A stretch of DNA of 64,000 nucleotides from Astropecten irregularis (Eukaryota > Echinodermata > Asteroidea > Paxillosida > Astropectinidae): the NCBI GenBank assembly GCA_963971285.1, contig OZ020252.1, forward strand, positions 9,895,662 to 9,959,661. Direction: 5' to 3'. Position 1 is the first letter of the stretch. Each line of letters starts with the position of its first letter. Under the pieces are notes generated by a model that saw nothing but the letters and a program-made list of their open reading frames with translations, had not been told where the DNA came from and ran no database searches. Shown here in pieces: positions 52,892 to 63,650 of the stretch. Both the position numbers and the translations under genes were made by a program.

Positions 52892-53062
52892 AGGGGCCAC
52901 TCAAAATTTTCAATGTTTTTGAATTTCAATTTTTTTTTCCAATTGCTTACCGTTACCAAAAAGAAAACCTTGAAATAAGCAAACTGTAACCAAACAAATC
53001 AGCTATCATAAGCGAAGAAATTTTGCTAACAACAAAGGATTACATGAAAAATTGGGCCCTGG
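52892..53062. mobile_element. diverged GGGGCC-ended MITE
   Basis: AGGGGCCACTCAAAATTTTC at left and ATGAAAAATTGGGCCCTGG at right are loosely inverted. The interior has GCTTACCGTTACCAAAAAG and GAAATAAGCAAACTG. Distant relative of Rep-M or Rep-R. Confidence 0.5.
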
Positions 53063-53630
53063 AACCTCCTTAAAATGATCTCAGTGTCTAGTGAAGCTGT
53101 ACATGACAATGAGATACAAATAGCTACTACCTCGCATTAATTATCTCCATGCCATGGCATTCTACAGTGAGGTGTATTGAGGTATGACTGGGTATATTAA
53201 CATATAATAAGACTGAGATGAGAGAGTAGCCACAGTACTTTGACACAATTCAATTACATCATGTCATTTCAATTTATTGGAGTCATCGGTAATGGTCCGG
53301 ATGACGGGATACAAGCCGTTCTTTTAAAAAGCTAATGATTTGCCAGGGGGAGGAAGGAAGAGGAGCGTGACCAAAGTGGCGGTCCAATTACCAAAGCTGG
53401 TAAGCAAGATATCATCTGCTTAGCAAAAAAACTCTCACTCAATAACACAATGGCTTCAAGTAGAAGTCAGTTCCATATAAAGTGCACTGCTTGCAGTATT
53501 TAAGTATTGAAGATAATAAAGATCACTCGGACCTTTGGTCGGTATTAAAAGAACGAGGCAATTTTTGTGGTCTGTAAATGTTGGCATTACATGTAAGTAG
53601 CCCCATAAGGCCACCTGAAGCACAATTTTC
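53063..53630. other. unique stretch, no gene seen
   Basis: Nothing recognised. Confidence 0.4.
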
Positions 53631-53995
53631 AGTTTCCCATTTGTGGTTATTTGATGATTATATTGATTAAAAAGCTGTATCCTCTTTGAGTGATCCCCCA
53701 TGTGCTATTTCTCACTGGTTGCACCATTGCTGCGAGTATCGATGAAATGATCCTTGGGATATAGCGGTATGTGTGTGGTTTCATGGCTTCTGACTGCTTA
53801 ACGAACAAAGATAATTGACTATTGGGGTCACCACCAACGTAGGGCTGGATAGCTCAGTTGGTCGAGCGCCTGTACGGTATTTAGAAGGTTGCTGGTTCGA
53901 ATCCCGCTCCAGTAAATTTTTCTTTGTTCACCTTTCAATGACTATAATTCAGTCAGCTTTCTTTGTGGCTATTTGATGATTATATTGATTACTTT
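53631..53995 (+). mobile_element. S-family tRNA-like SINE, copy 6, most complete
   Basis: Order is partial b (53631-53670), c (53671-53841), head a (53842-53913), b (53914-53995). GTTATTTGATGATTATATTG therefore occurs on both sides of the c-a block. The head has intact box A (GGATAGCTCAGTTGGTCG) and box B (GGTTCGAATCC), and a T5 run lies 4 bases after it. The D stem is perfect; the anticodon arm is not. Confidence 0.8.
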
Positions 53996-54306
53996 TAAAG
54001 AAATCTAGAGCTTCAAATTCAACCAAAAAACACATGACCTACATGATCAGCTTCTAGATGACAGAGTTGCATTGAGCCAAAGCTGCAATTCTTTATTGGT
54101 AACCCTGTTCTCACCATGCAGGGTATTTTCATGAAACTAGCCCCCAGGTAATGATGGCTGGACATGACAGCTACACCTTGTGAATTATCCCGATACCGGT
54201 CTGGTACTGGTGTGAAACTCAATCTTTAGCATCCGAGGAGGCAAGGGGCTCTAGTTGATCATCACCAAGAATGGAGATGCAAAGTTGTAAAGACACATCT
54301 TTATCT

Positions 54307-54660
54307 TTAAAGGTATAGTACCATACTTTGGTAAGAAACCAAAACAGAAATGTTCACAGATTTACGTATAACTTACAGGGTATGAAGATGGTGCTGGTAG
54401 AAACATACCGTTAACATTTTTCCGCCTGAAATGGTGTATTTATCCAGAAATTAGTAAAACAACGACCAAAAATCTTTTTTATCTTTTGAAAGATCAAAAA
54501 TAAAAGACTATACTGAGGCAGGTTTTCACTGTTTTCTCAAAAAGTGAGCACCGTATGGGACTGAAATTTTTACAGATGACTGTTACTGTATCTGTCTTGG
54601 TATTTTTGCCCATGAATCTGTACTTCTTTGATAAAAACCAAAGTATGATATTACCTTTAA
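54307..54660 (+). mobile_element. Rep-A MITE, copy 14
   Basis: TTAA at both ends (54307-54310, 54657-54660). The right terminus is nearly consensus. Confidence 0.9.
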
Positions 54661-55617
54661 TATGCTTGTAAATGATCATTTATTAATTGCACTCATAGCC
54701 TTTATCACATATTTTCTGGATATTTATGTCCATCACATACTTCTATTTCTAGCAGTGTATGCGATGCACTTAACATGTCTTGGCATCAGCTGCACATTGG
54801 TGGTCGTCATGTCACAACTTGCTTGAGGCAACTTTTAGGCAACTGAAAAAGCGATAAGCCTTAATAGTGTATTAAGCCCGAGGGTAGAGTCATTGCCAGA
54901 TATCAGTGGCTTAAGCTCCTTACATTTTAGAGCAATCGCTTTCCTATAAATGTCACCAACGGAATGTAATCATCCGAGGTGTAATGTCCGGTAACGTCAC
55001 AAATACTGGCTCCATCATCTATCATCTATCAATCAGACACCAGCATTAATGAGTCTAGTAGTAAAAGCACAAAAATGAAACTTATTTTTAGGATTTTCAG
55101 ACCTGACTTCTAAAAAAATCTTCCAAAGAAATGATCTTTTCTGCATTTCTGAATGTTGTCAGGCGGCGACAAATGGAACCTCACTGCCAACTGATGATGG
55201 ATTTCTGGTGAAGCAGATCAATTTTAAATTTTTTTTATTTCCGGGTTGGTGTAAAATAGACCTCTTTTGTTTACAAACATTGGCGTGCTGGTTGGCAATA
55301 CTTGGCGCAAATGATGCAAATCATTTCGTCTTCTTGACAGACGGCGTGGCGAACAAATTCAACATAATTTGCAAACTTTCCATAGCTGTACAAAATACAT
55401 ACCATCATTGCTTGTGTTGTTTCCATTACATTTAGCAATGTCTTTCATTGTTTTTGAAATGTTGTGTACAAATTGGGTACAAATTGTGGTTACTTTTCAT
55501 GCCTGGCTTTGACGGCTCACCATAGTTTCCGCCATCTTGGTTGGCAAAAACTTGGGCTGTGACGTTGCAAAAGAAAGGTCTATAGTAGAATAGAGCAAAA
55601 CAAACAATCTTGCAATC
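54661..55617. other. unique stretch, no gene seen
   Basis: Nothing recognised. Short open frames on both strands unsupported. Confidence 0.4.
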
Positions 55618-55665
55618 TTGCGTTGTGTACAGTACATGTACACAACGCAACATGTGTACACATGT
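55618..55665. repeat. double palindrome
   Basis: TTGCGTTGTGTAC (55618-55630), a 7-base loop, then the exact inverse GTACACAACGCAA (55638-55650). It runs directly into a second perfect palindrome, ACATGTGTACACATGT (55650-55665). Confidence 0.95.
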
Positions 55666-55849
55666 GTACGGTACCATGCACACGTGGAGTGTCAATGTCA
55701 GCCCCTGAAGCTTCATAGTGATGTAGCCGGGGTCAGCGTATTGTGATTATTATGATGTCCCTCGTACATTCTCAAAAACTTGCTCTGTATTTGGGAAGGA
55801 AAGGCGATTTTTTACAATATTTTCCAAATGTAAAATATCATCACCAAAT

Positions 55850-56150
55850 AACCATATATAGAAACTGACTGGATTTTTTTTAATCAATGAAAAATGAACG
55901 AAAACAAATACTGGTAGACTGGAGCGGGATTCGAACCAATGACCTCCGGAATATCGTACTGGCCCTCTTATCAACTGAGCTATCCAGCCCTACTTGGTGG
56001 TGTCCCTAATACTAGTCAATTATCTTTGTTTGTTTGGCAGACAGAAGCCAATGAAACCACTCACATACCACTAAATCCCAAGGATCATTTAAGATACGAG
56101 CAGCATTAGCAATGCTGGAACCCGAGAAACAGCTAGTATACATGGGGGAC
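55850..56150 (-). mobile_element. S-family tRNA-like SINE, copy 7
   Basis: Reverse orientation with b, head (55918-55990) and a full c part in order. Box B is intact (GGATTCGAACC on plus). Confidence 0.8.
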
Positions 56151-57638
56151 AAAAATACAAACACAGTATGGAGTCTTTCTTAATTTCTAAGAAAACCTAC
56201 AAAATCTGTCATTAATAGTTTAAAGGGGACGGAAGATGTTAATTTCTCACAAGACGCCACCAAGTCCACTTCACATCAATCCCTTGATTGGTGTTTAAGC
56301 CGCGGTGGTCAGACCGCTCAAATGAACCAGCATATAAAGCTGCACAATAATCCCAATGCTAAATTGTGGAGCCCGAACCTCACAGAGGTCATCCCAAGGT
56401 GACCGTGAGATAAAAGCAGGCAATGTGTGTAAAATGAAACCAACATGTCAGCGTGTGTGTCATACATGAGACGGCTCATTGTGCCTCTATCACATCTGAT
56501 GAGAAACAGATATATATGCGGCACGCTCTTCATGGATTTTATATTAAAAGCTCATAATAATCAAAGCAATAATCCACATGCAATGAAAAACAAAAAAGAG
56601 TCATCACAGCACTCTGCGAGTGATGTTATCCTTGGTCAGCGGGAAAACAGTCTCAAAAGCCTTTCAGGCTTAAACGGTCCCCAACTCCCCGGTCCCCGTA
56701 AAACAGGCAGAGAGATATCCCCTAGGTTCTTGACCTTAGTTACCTTCTGGTGACCAGAGGCCCCCTCCCCCTATCAAAGCTATCAATTTGCTATCGTTGG
56801 GCGGAGAGCAGCTACGAGCAATTCAAGTGAAGTGTCTATTACAACGAGTCAAGTTGTGATCGGGGTTGTGAAACGGTGGGGGGGGGTCTACTTTACGTCT
56901 AGACAATGAGAAGACCGACCACAATTCATGAATGGGTTACCAAAGGACCCATGATGCTATTTTCAATTTTACATGTGCAATTGTAAGAAGTATATAGGCT
57001 TTTTAATGTTTGTCATTTATGCATGCATTAATGTTTCTATCAATTGCGTGGGTTCTTTGTGTGGGCGCAGCAAAATATAAAAATAAACAATTTGGCATTA
57101 AAAATAACAACATTCTAATACTCTGCGCAGCAATTTATGATGCAATTCAATGTGAACACAATGGAATTCCAAATGAAATTTAATTTTGGCATTAATGCTT
57201 TTTTGAAAATGAAAAAGAGGAAAATTGATAAGAATTTCCTTTCATTTCGTTGGAGCGAGTACGTGCACAGAGAAACGACTTTTTTGAAGATCAAATAAAC
57301 CCACTGGAACAAAGGAATATCGGAAAATGCATGAGGCAACATTGACAAATACGAGGGTTTGCGTTTTTGTCCAAGGCCGGGAAATAATTTGTACCTATAT
57401 GTTTGCTCGATCGATTCATTACCAAATCACAATTTGTCAAGGAAAGACCAAATATTTGAACAGTAATATTATCGTATTGTTACAAAGCCAACAAATATAG
57501 CACAAAGAAATATTTTTGTTTGTATGAAATGGCTTTTGTTCTTGTGTACCTGACAATTTGTGATTGATTTAATTACATATACGGTAGTAGTATTGATCTG
57601 CAAAAGTAAAAAATGCATAATATTGCATAGTAATGCAT
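56151..57638. other. unique stretch, no gene seen
   Basis: Contains a nine-G run near 56878. No shared repeats. AT-rich to the right. Confidence 0.4.
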
Positions 57639-57964
57639 TTAAAGGTAAAATATATGATTGGTAAAGGTCACAGGACTGCACTCATACTTTGTCTGATCAA
57701 ACATGTACATGAAATAATAAACCTGTGAAAATTTGAGCTCAATCCGACATCTGAGTCATGAGAAAATAGCGAAAACCTGACTCGATTTTTCTTTTAAAAC
57801 ATGAAGAATAGTAAATTTAATTTATGTTTGTTCCAAAAATCGTTGATGAACCAAGATTTCCCATGGTGACTGTTTGCACTGTTTACGAACTGTTGAGTCC
57901 ATTTTTTATCTCAAACTCAATAATTGTTTTTTGGAGGTTTTGCAAATCCTATATGCTCCTTTAA
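57639..57964. mobile_element. Rep-C TTAA-type element, copy 2
   Basis: TTAAAGGTAAAATATATGAT at left and CCTATATGCTCCTTTAA at right, loosely inverted inside TTAA. Shares GAGAAAATAGCGAAAACCTG with the nested copy at 13292-13648. Confidence 0.65.
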
Positions 57965-58152
57965 GTATTACGAAAGTGATTTAAAAAAGGGAATAACTTC
58001 TATTACATTATAAGACACACACAAGCAGTGGCTATGGCTTAAAATTACACACAAGTCTATGGGAAGTGGCTGCAGCCGCTGCTAAGAATACAGGAGGTAG
58101 ATTCAAGCCACAGCTCAAAGCAACATGTAAGCTAGACGCAATGTTCCCGGAA

Positions 58153-58170
58153 CCACCGGTAGGTGGCGCT
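58153..58170 (+). promoter_or_regulatory. CTCF-like motif
   Basis: CCACCGGTAGGTGGCGCT resembles the CTCF core (AGGTGGCGC-type, established in bilaterians). One isolated match; occupancy unknown. Confidence 0.3.
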
Positions 58171-58388
58171 GCACACGACTAGGGCTTTATTGGAACACTC
58201 TTAATTACTTTCGTAGAAAAAAATCCGGTAATGACCAAAAATGCCCCAGATATGTATGTTGTAGTCAACATTTTGACATTGTATCGCATGGAACGCCTTA
58301 GAATGGTTTCAAGAGGGTTGGAAACGCTGAAAAACATACGAAACAGTATATACCTGAGCCAAAAAGTGGATTTTATTACTTTATTTAA

Positions 58389-58688
58389 ATGACCTGTGAC
58401 GTCACAACGAACGTCATCTTCGGCAGGTCTTCGGAAGCAACGTTTTCGGAAGCATTCGGATGCTCGGAAATGTGCAAATGCAAATGGGAAAGAATTCCAC
58501 TGATCACCATTACGGAAAAAGGATTATATCCTCCAAGAGTTAACTTATTGGATACAAATTATGATAAACCTCAATTTCAGGTGTGGAAAACTTGCGTAGA
58601 ATATCTGAAAAGTGAGTTTTACAGGGTTCTTTTACCTTCAAACTGTACAAAGCCAGTTTGCTCAAAACGCCCTCTGTTGGTTCTATAG
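58389..58688 (+). CDS. 99-codon open frame of unknown nature
   Basis: Starts at an ATG beside a TGACGTCA (58397-58404) and ends TAG at 58686. It includes TTCGGAAGC repeated in the DNA near 58430-58460, and the peptide segment WERIPLITITEKGLYPPRVN. No family, signal peptide or membrane segment is evident. The frame includes a word, CGCCCTCTGTTGG, that looks like a repeat terminus, so it may be the inside of an unrecognised element. Confidence 0.2.
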   Translation: MTCDVTTNVIFGRSSEATFSEAFGCSEMCKCKWERIPLITITEKGLYPPRVNLLDTNYDKPQFQVWKTCVEYLKSEFYRVLLPSNCTKPVCSKRPLLVL

Positions 58689-58689
58689 A

Positions 58690-59540
58690 GTTGTGCACAA
58701 ATTATGGTCATCAGTGGAATTCTTTCCGATAGGTGCACTAGGGCCTATTAGACTAAACAACGGTGCCATATACTTTACATGATCCAATTCCTATTATAAA
58801 ATGTCACATTTTCTGATAGGAAATTGTGGTGCAGCCTCAAGTTAAAAAAAAGTGTGATCCTTAACTTAAGAGCCCTGTTAAAAATAGGGTTGTGAGAAAA
58901 ATAATGCATTATTTAAAAACACAGAAAATTAATTAAATTTAACAGGATTTTTTTCATATGAAACTGGTATATTCTGTTCATCAATATACCATCAAGGTCC
59001 AAATTATGGAGAGCTGCGTTGCCAATTTGAACTTGCATAAATTGTCCAGAAGCCAAGGTATATGTGCCATGATTTCTGACACTCCATTGATTTATGCTAC
59101 CCAGGCCCCCAGAGTCGCTAAACAATATGCCAAAATAATTTTGTGGCTTGTGTATGTTCCATTTTAGAAGAAATACCGGCATCTCCCGAATTTACACTCC
59201 ACTCCATTGACTGCCGTTCATTTCGTCAATGGCTGGAGTCTAATATCTACGCCATTGACTTTTGTACACACTAGAGTGGTGCGCACGGGAGCGCACGGAC
59301 GGAATGGAGTTCAATTTCACGATATGGCCGAAATGGCCCGTTTTTATCAGGGCATTGCCTTCAAAAACTCTGAAAATAAGTCCTGGATGTGTCCATGCAC
59401 CAATTTTCTTTTTTGAGTTCTGAGCAGTCAAATGACACTTTTTTGGGAAAATAAATGGTGGCAACTTAAGAATTTGCCCACTGCATTGATGAGGTATTAT
59501 TTTATTTTGCAAGGCATGTTTTTTTCAGCATTTTTTCATG
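58690..59540. other. unique stretch, no gene seen
   Basis: ATTGACTG/GTCAATGG-type short dyads near 59205-59260. No convincing exon. Confidence 0.4.
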
Positions 59541-59543
59541 TGT

Positions 59544-59755
59544 GTCCGAATCATGGACAAGGTGTCCGAATCATGGCTAAAATTAAGGTTATTTTTCAAG
59601 TCAATTTCATTTCAAGGACACAAAAAACTTTCATAAAATATCAACCTGGATATAATAACTTCACTTTGTTGTTCATAAGTGAAAATAGTTGAGAGAAACA
59701 AACATTAAGAAGGTCAAATAATCCAAAATTGCTTAAGTGTCCGAATCATGGCACA
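59544..59755 (+). repeat. repeated GTGTCCGAATCATGG motif
   Basis: The 15-base word occurs in full at about 59544, 59562 and 59738, the first two separated by only three bases. Confidence 0.85.
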
Positions 59756-59921
59756 TTTACCCTACGTGTTCATCTCGTACCAAATTCAGCAGCCTGTCAT
59801 GCTTAGAGAAAACGTTGATTTATAAAGCCAAAGATACTCAAATATCGGGAAATTTCGGGTCATTAATTTACAACGTACAGTAAATACGCATGCATCTGGT
59901 GCAGAATTCTGATGTTCACAT

Positions 59922-59966
59922 TGCCCTTATAGGTACACTCTTCAGGGGAGTGTACCTATAAGGGCA
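59922..59966. repeat. 45-base hairpin with 19-bp perfect stem
   Basis: TGCCCTTATAGGTACACTC, a 7-base loop TTCAGGG, then the exact inverse. Shorter than a normal pre-miRNA, with no pairing beyond the stem. Confidence 0.95.
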
Positions 59967-59984
59967 TACCAATACTGCCACGAC

Positions 59985-60110
59985 ACTTCCCCCTATACTC
60001 CTCTCGAGAGGTTGTTCCCTTGCTCCCATACTTGCTTCACTTGTGAGTGAGGACATACATAATTAAATGTCAATGAAGCAATCGCCATTGCGAGGGGAGT
60101 ATACTTCCTG
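59985..60110. repeat. imperfect foldback with TATACTCC ends
   Basis: CCCTATACTCCTCTCG at left and CGAGGGGAGTATACTTCC at right are inverted around about 80 bases. Lies 19 bases after the hairpin at 59922-59966. Confidence 0.6.
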
Positions 60111-62697
60111 CTGGATCATACATGTACTCCTCCACAAATGCTTCACGTTTGGACCCTCATTAACAAAAATAATAATTATCTTAAATACTGTATAATACTT
60201 CGGAGGTCAACAGACTTTTCCCAAATATAAACGTTACTCTTATGTCAGGCCACTCAACACACGGTCCATGGTGTCATTGTCTTTTATTGGTCTCTGGCGG
60301 GGAGGGATATCTTATCCACATTCTTACCATCCTGCATATCCTTCACCTCAAGAACACCATGTAAACGTTTGTTTTAAGCACAATTCCAACACGTACAAAA
60401 AACCCAAGGGCCCTATGAAGTTATTTAGAATTTTCATTATTGTTGAGATATCCACGCATAATAGGATTTGCACATGCCTATACCCATCATGCTTCCAACA
60501 CCCCCCCCCCCCCCCACCCTTCCCGGATGCGCCACAACATCTATAAAATGTACAGGTAGCCCCTTTCATCTGGCCAGCCGCAACACATAGCACCTATATC
60601 TCTAGTTCCGAAAAACTCTGGGTCATATGGGCACGGATAGAGAAAATGTTGGTGATCTTGCCAAACAGAATGAGTGGACAGTTACCAGTACATACATAAA
60701 CCATGCTGCATTTTTTGGTCTCTCCTTTCTGTTTGTGGAAAAATTGGCATTTTGGCAAAAATCCCATCCTTGTGTGTAATCTATGTTATACCGATTCAGA
60801 ATTTTCAGTACGTACGTATAAAGTATCTAAGGATTTCTAACTTACTGGTCTAGTGTAGGGAATCAGGAGGGCATTTCCACGGTTTTGGGGGCATTTTTGT
60901 AACGTATAAGTTACCTCTTTATTCATATTTGAATGCATTTCAAGGAATCATAATAAGTGGTATACTTGCCGATTCCAATAAAATTGTTTAAATTGGTGTC
61001 TTTCAAGAATGATTGATCAAGGAATACGTCAAAGTCACTGTAACAGGAAACTTAAGTTACCATGGAATTGCCCAGGACGATAATTACCCTTAAGCGAAGA
61101 ATAATGATTATATGCAAAGAATTCCCCAATTTCCAAAGATCTAATTCTATCTATATTTCACATGGGGCCAATTAGGAATGAAACTACCCATGATGAAGAG
61201 CCCTCCGTGAATTCAGGATGACATTTTTGGAACGTTTCAGGAATCCATTTACTTCCAAGTAATAGACTACGATCGGTCGTTTAAGACATACCACTCACAA
61301 AAGCGGCGCCACTTTGCATTCATATCCATCCCCACACAAAGGCACGTCACGTGAATGCTCTCTGAGAAACCTAAAGATCCCAGAATCATTAAAAATTACA
61401 GGCAAATAGCTGCACATCCACCCAGCATCAACATTAGAAGCTTTTATCCAATTTCTTGCAGACTCCCAGCGGCTCTGATTCAGTCTGAAGTGCTGTTTGT
61501 TTTTAGTCAATTACATTTCGTTCATTTCAAAGATTTCAATGTCAAATGACAATTTTAAAGAGAAACACTGCATCTCAATTTGATCATTATTTGTTCAATA
61601 CGTGAAACAAGTCAAATTTCTTGAGTTGGTGACGTTCCAGTGGCACTATGCACAACAATCCTTTCCCTTCATCAACTCTACACATCATGAACTCACGGGA
61701 CTATTCTGACTTCACAGAGTACAACGTCGCTCGTAATATGTGAGTTATGGAGCGATAAACGACAAATAATAGAGGGATAAAGCTACGCCTAACCACAACA
61801 CGAGAAATACGAGGTGACTGCGCTACAAGATTAAGCCGATAGCGTCGTGTTTTCTTTTCCTTATTCACAGTATATCCTCCCCCAAATTAGATGGACTGAA
61901 GCCCAATTTGTCGCAGTCTGGTAGACGCTAATTTCATTCTTCAGCCGATTTGCCATTACTAGCGATATTGATCCAATAATGCTCCAATATACGACTCTTA
62001 TCATGAGCTACACAGATGAAGCAGTCTCTTGCTATGCACTGGATAATACAGGGAAAACACTGTACTTCTTCAGTTACGGCTGTATTTTTAGCACTGGTCT
62101 TATAAATCCAGTCTAATGCCAGCTTGAGTTAATTATCTACGTAGTTAATTTTCTTCAAGTGAGATTTGAGCCATGACTGATGAAAAAATGACTTCTGTTT
62201 TCAAATACAAACAAAAATAACTCTAAGCAAAAAACAAACAAACAAAAATTCATTTTGCGATCATACAATGATTCCGATCATAACACAAGCAACGTGATAT
62301 GTGCACGTGTGCATCGTTGTCACATTAAACAAAGACGGACATCTCTACTATACAAACCAGAGACCATCTTGTTATGACAGGCTGATGATTTCATTTAGGT
62401 CACGCAATCCAACGTCAGCGAAGGCAGTGGCCATGAAAAGATAATGTTTCATTACAGCAGCGACCACGGAGGCAGCTTGATGCCTCAATTATTAGTGAAT
62501 TCATAAATGTTCACCGACTGTACTCTGCGTGCAGGTTATATAATACTATCCTGCTGTGCAATCATATTAAAGGGCGTGTAAAATAAGGAGGAGAGAGCGG
62601 CTGACCACATGCTATTCAACGTCCTGTCTACTCTGGCCAAAGCAATCAAACACTTTCCAGTCATTGGCAACAAAGCATACACTAGCACTATATGAAC
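60111..62697. other. longest repeat-poor stretch, no gene seen
   Basis: About 2.6 kb with no family shared with the rest of the window apart from a 15-C run at 60501-60515. Open frames are short and unsupported on both strands. A candidate region for conserved non-coding sequence, by elimination only. Confidence 0.4.
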
Positions 62698-62855
62698 CAG
62701 TGTTGGAGTACTCGTACTTGTACTCGTACTCGAGTACAAATCGAGTACTACAGACAAATACTTGGCCCGTACTCGATTAAAAGTACTCGAAAATAAAATG
62801 TACTTGGCTTGTACTCGATTCCATGTACTCAAATTTTGGGAGTACTCGACCATTT
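62698..62855. mobile_element. ACTCG-rich hAT-type element end
   Basis: Starts CAGTGTTGGAGTACTCGTAC, a hAT-like terminus, then GTACTCG or its complement about ten times to GGGAGTACTCGACC. No matching right terminus is seen, so it may be one arm or a compact palindromic element. Confidence 0.55.
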
Positions 62856-63203
62856 AGTGCAAATTCCATTTTCGTTACAATGTCATGGTTGATTAAATGA
62901 TAGTATTGCCGATTTCCGATAAATTGTACAATGGGAGTATGAAGATCATCGGGAGTTTAGTATCCAATGGAGTAAGCGGCACATTGTCATTTGCAAGGTT
63001 AAAAAAACATCAATTTCTGAGAAGAGTGGCACAACATCCAATTATGAATATCTTTACCATTGCACATGCCCTTTAAATCATTAATGTTTCACTGTCAAAT
63101 TAAAGTGTTGTTCGCAAATTAATTGGTCTCTGTGAATGTGTATTTAATATACCCATTAATGACATGCTATTTAGCAATCTTTTTGTCCCATACAGTGAGA
63201 TTG
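62856..63203. other. unique stretch, no gene seen
   Basis: Nothing recognised. Confidence 0.4.
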
Positions 63204-63650
63204 TTTAGCCTCTGAGAAAGATCCAGCTAGGATCGAAACGTCAGGTCCTCCTAACTCTGACCATTCAGCCTTTGAGAAAGATCCTGCTAGGATCGAAACG
63301 TCAGGTCCTCCTAACTCTGACCATTCAGCCTTTGAGAAAGATCCTGCTAGGATCGAAATGTCAGGCCCTCCTAACTCTGACCAGTCAGCCTTTGAGAAAG
63401 ATCCTGCTAGGATCGAAACATCAGGCCCTCCTAACTCTGACCATTCAGCCTTTGAGAAAAATCCTGCTAGGATCGAAACGTCAGGCCCTCCTAACTCTGA
63501 CCAATCAACCTTTGAGAAAGATGCTGCTAGAATCAAAACTTCTGACCATTTAGCCTTAAGAAAGATCCTGCTATGATCAAAACATCAGGTCCTCCCAACT
63601 CTGATCATTTAGCCTTTGAGAAAACGTCAGGCCCTCCTAACTCCAACCAT
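63204..63650 (+). repeat. Rep-G 60-bp minisatellite
   Basis: About seven and a half tandem copies of a 60-base unit: GCCTTTGAGAAAGATCCTGC, TAGGATCGAAACGTCAGG, then CCCTCCTAACTCTGACCATT. The first five units are nearly identical and the last three decay by point changes and deletions. GATCCTGCTAGGATC within the unit is itself a palindrome. Frames on both strands (121 codons minus, 93 plus) are artefacts of a period divisible by three. Confidence 0.95.

Noticed and set aside
59922..59966. MicroRNA precursor
   Set aside because: Total hairpin is 45 bases with perfect pairing and no lower stem; it neighbours another foldback and may be repeat-derived.
63171..63553. 20-residue repeat proteins on both strands
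   Set aside because: A 60-bp minisatellite gives open frames on both strands; no homology and strong DNA-level repeat.
63204..63650. CRISPR array
   Set aside because: Units are contiguous 60-bp tandem copies without unique spacers, in a eukaryotic repeat context.
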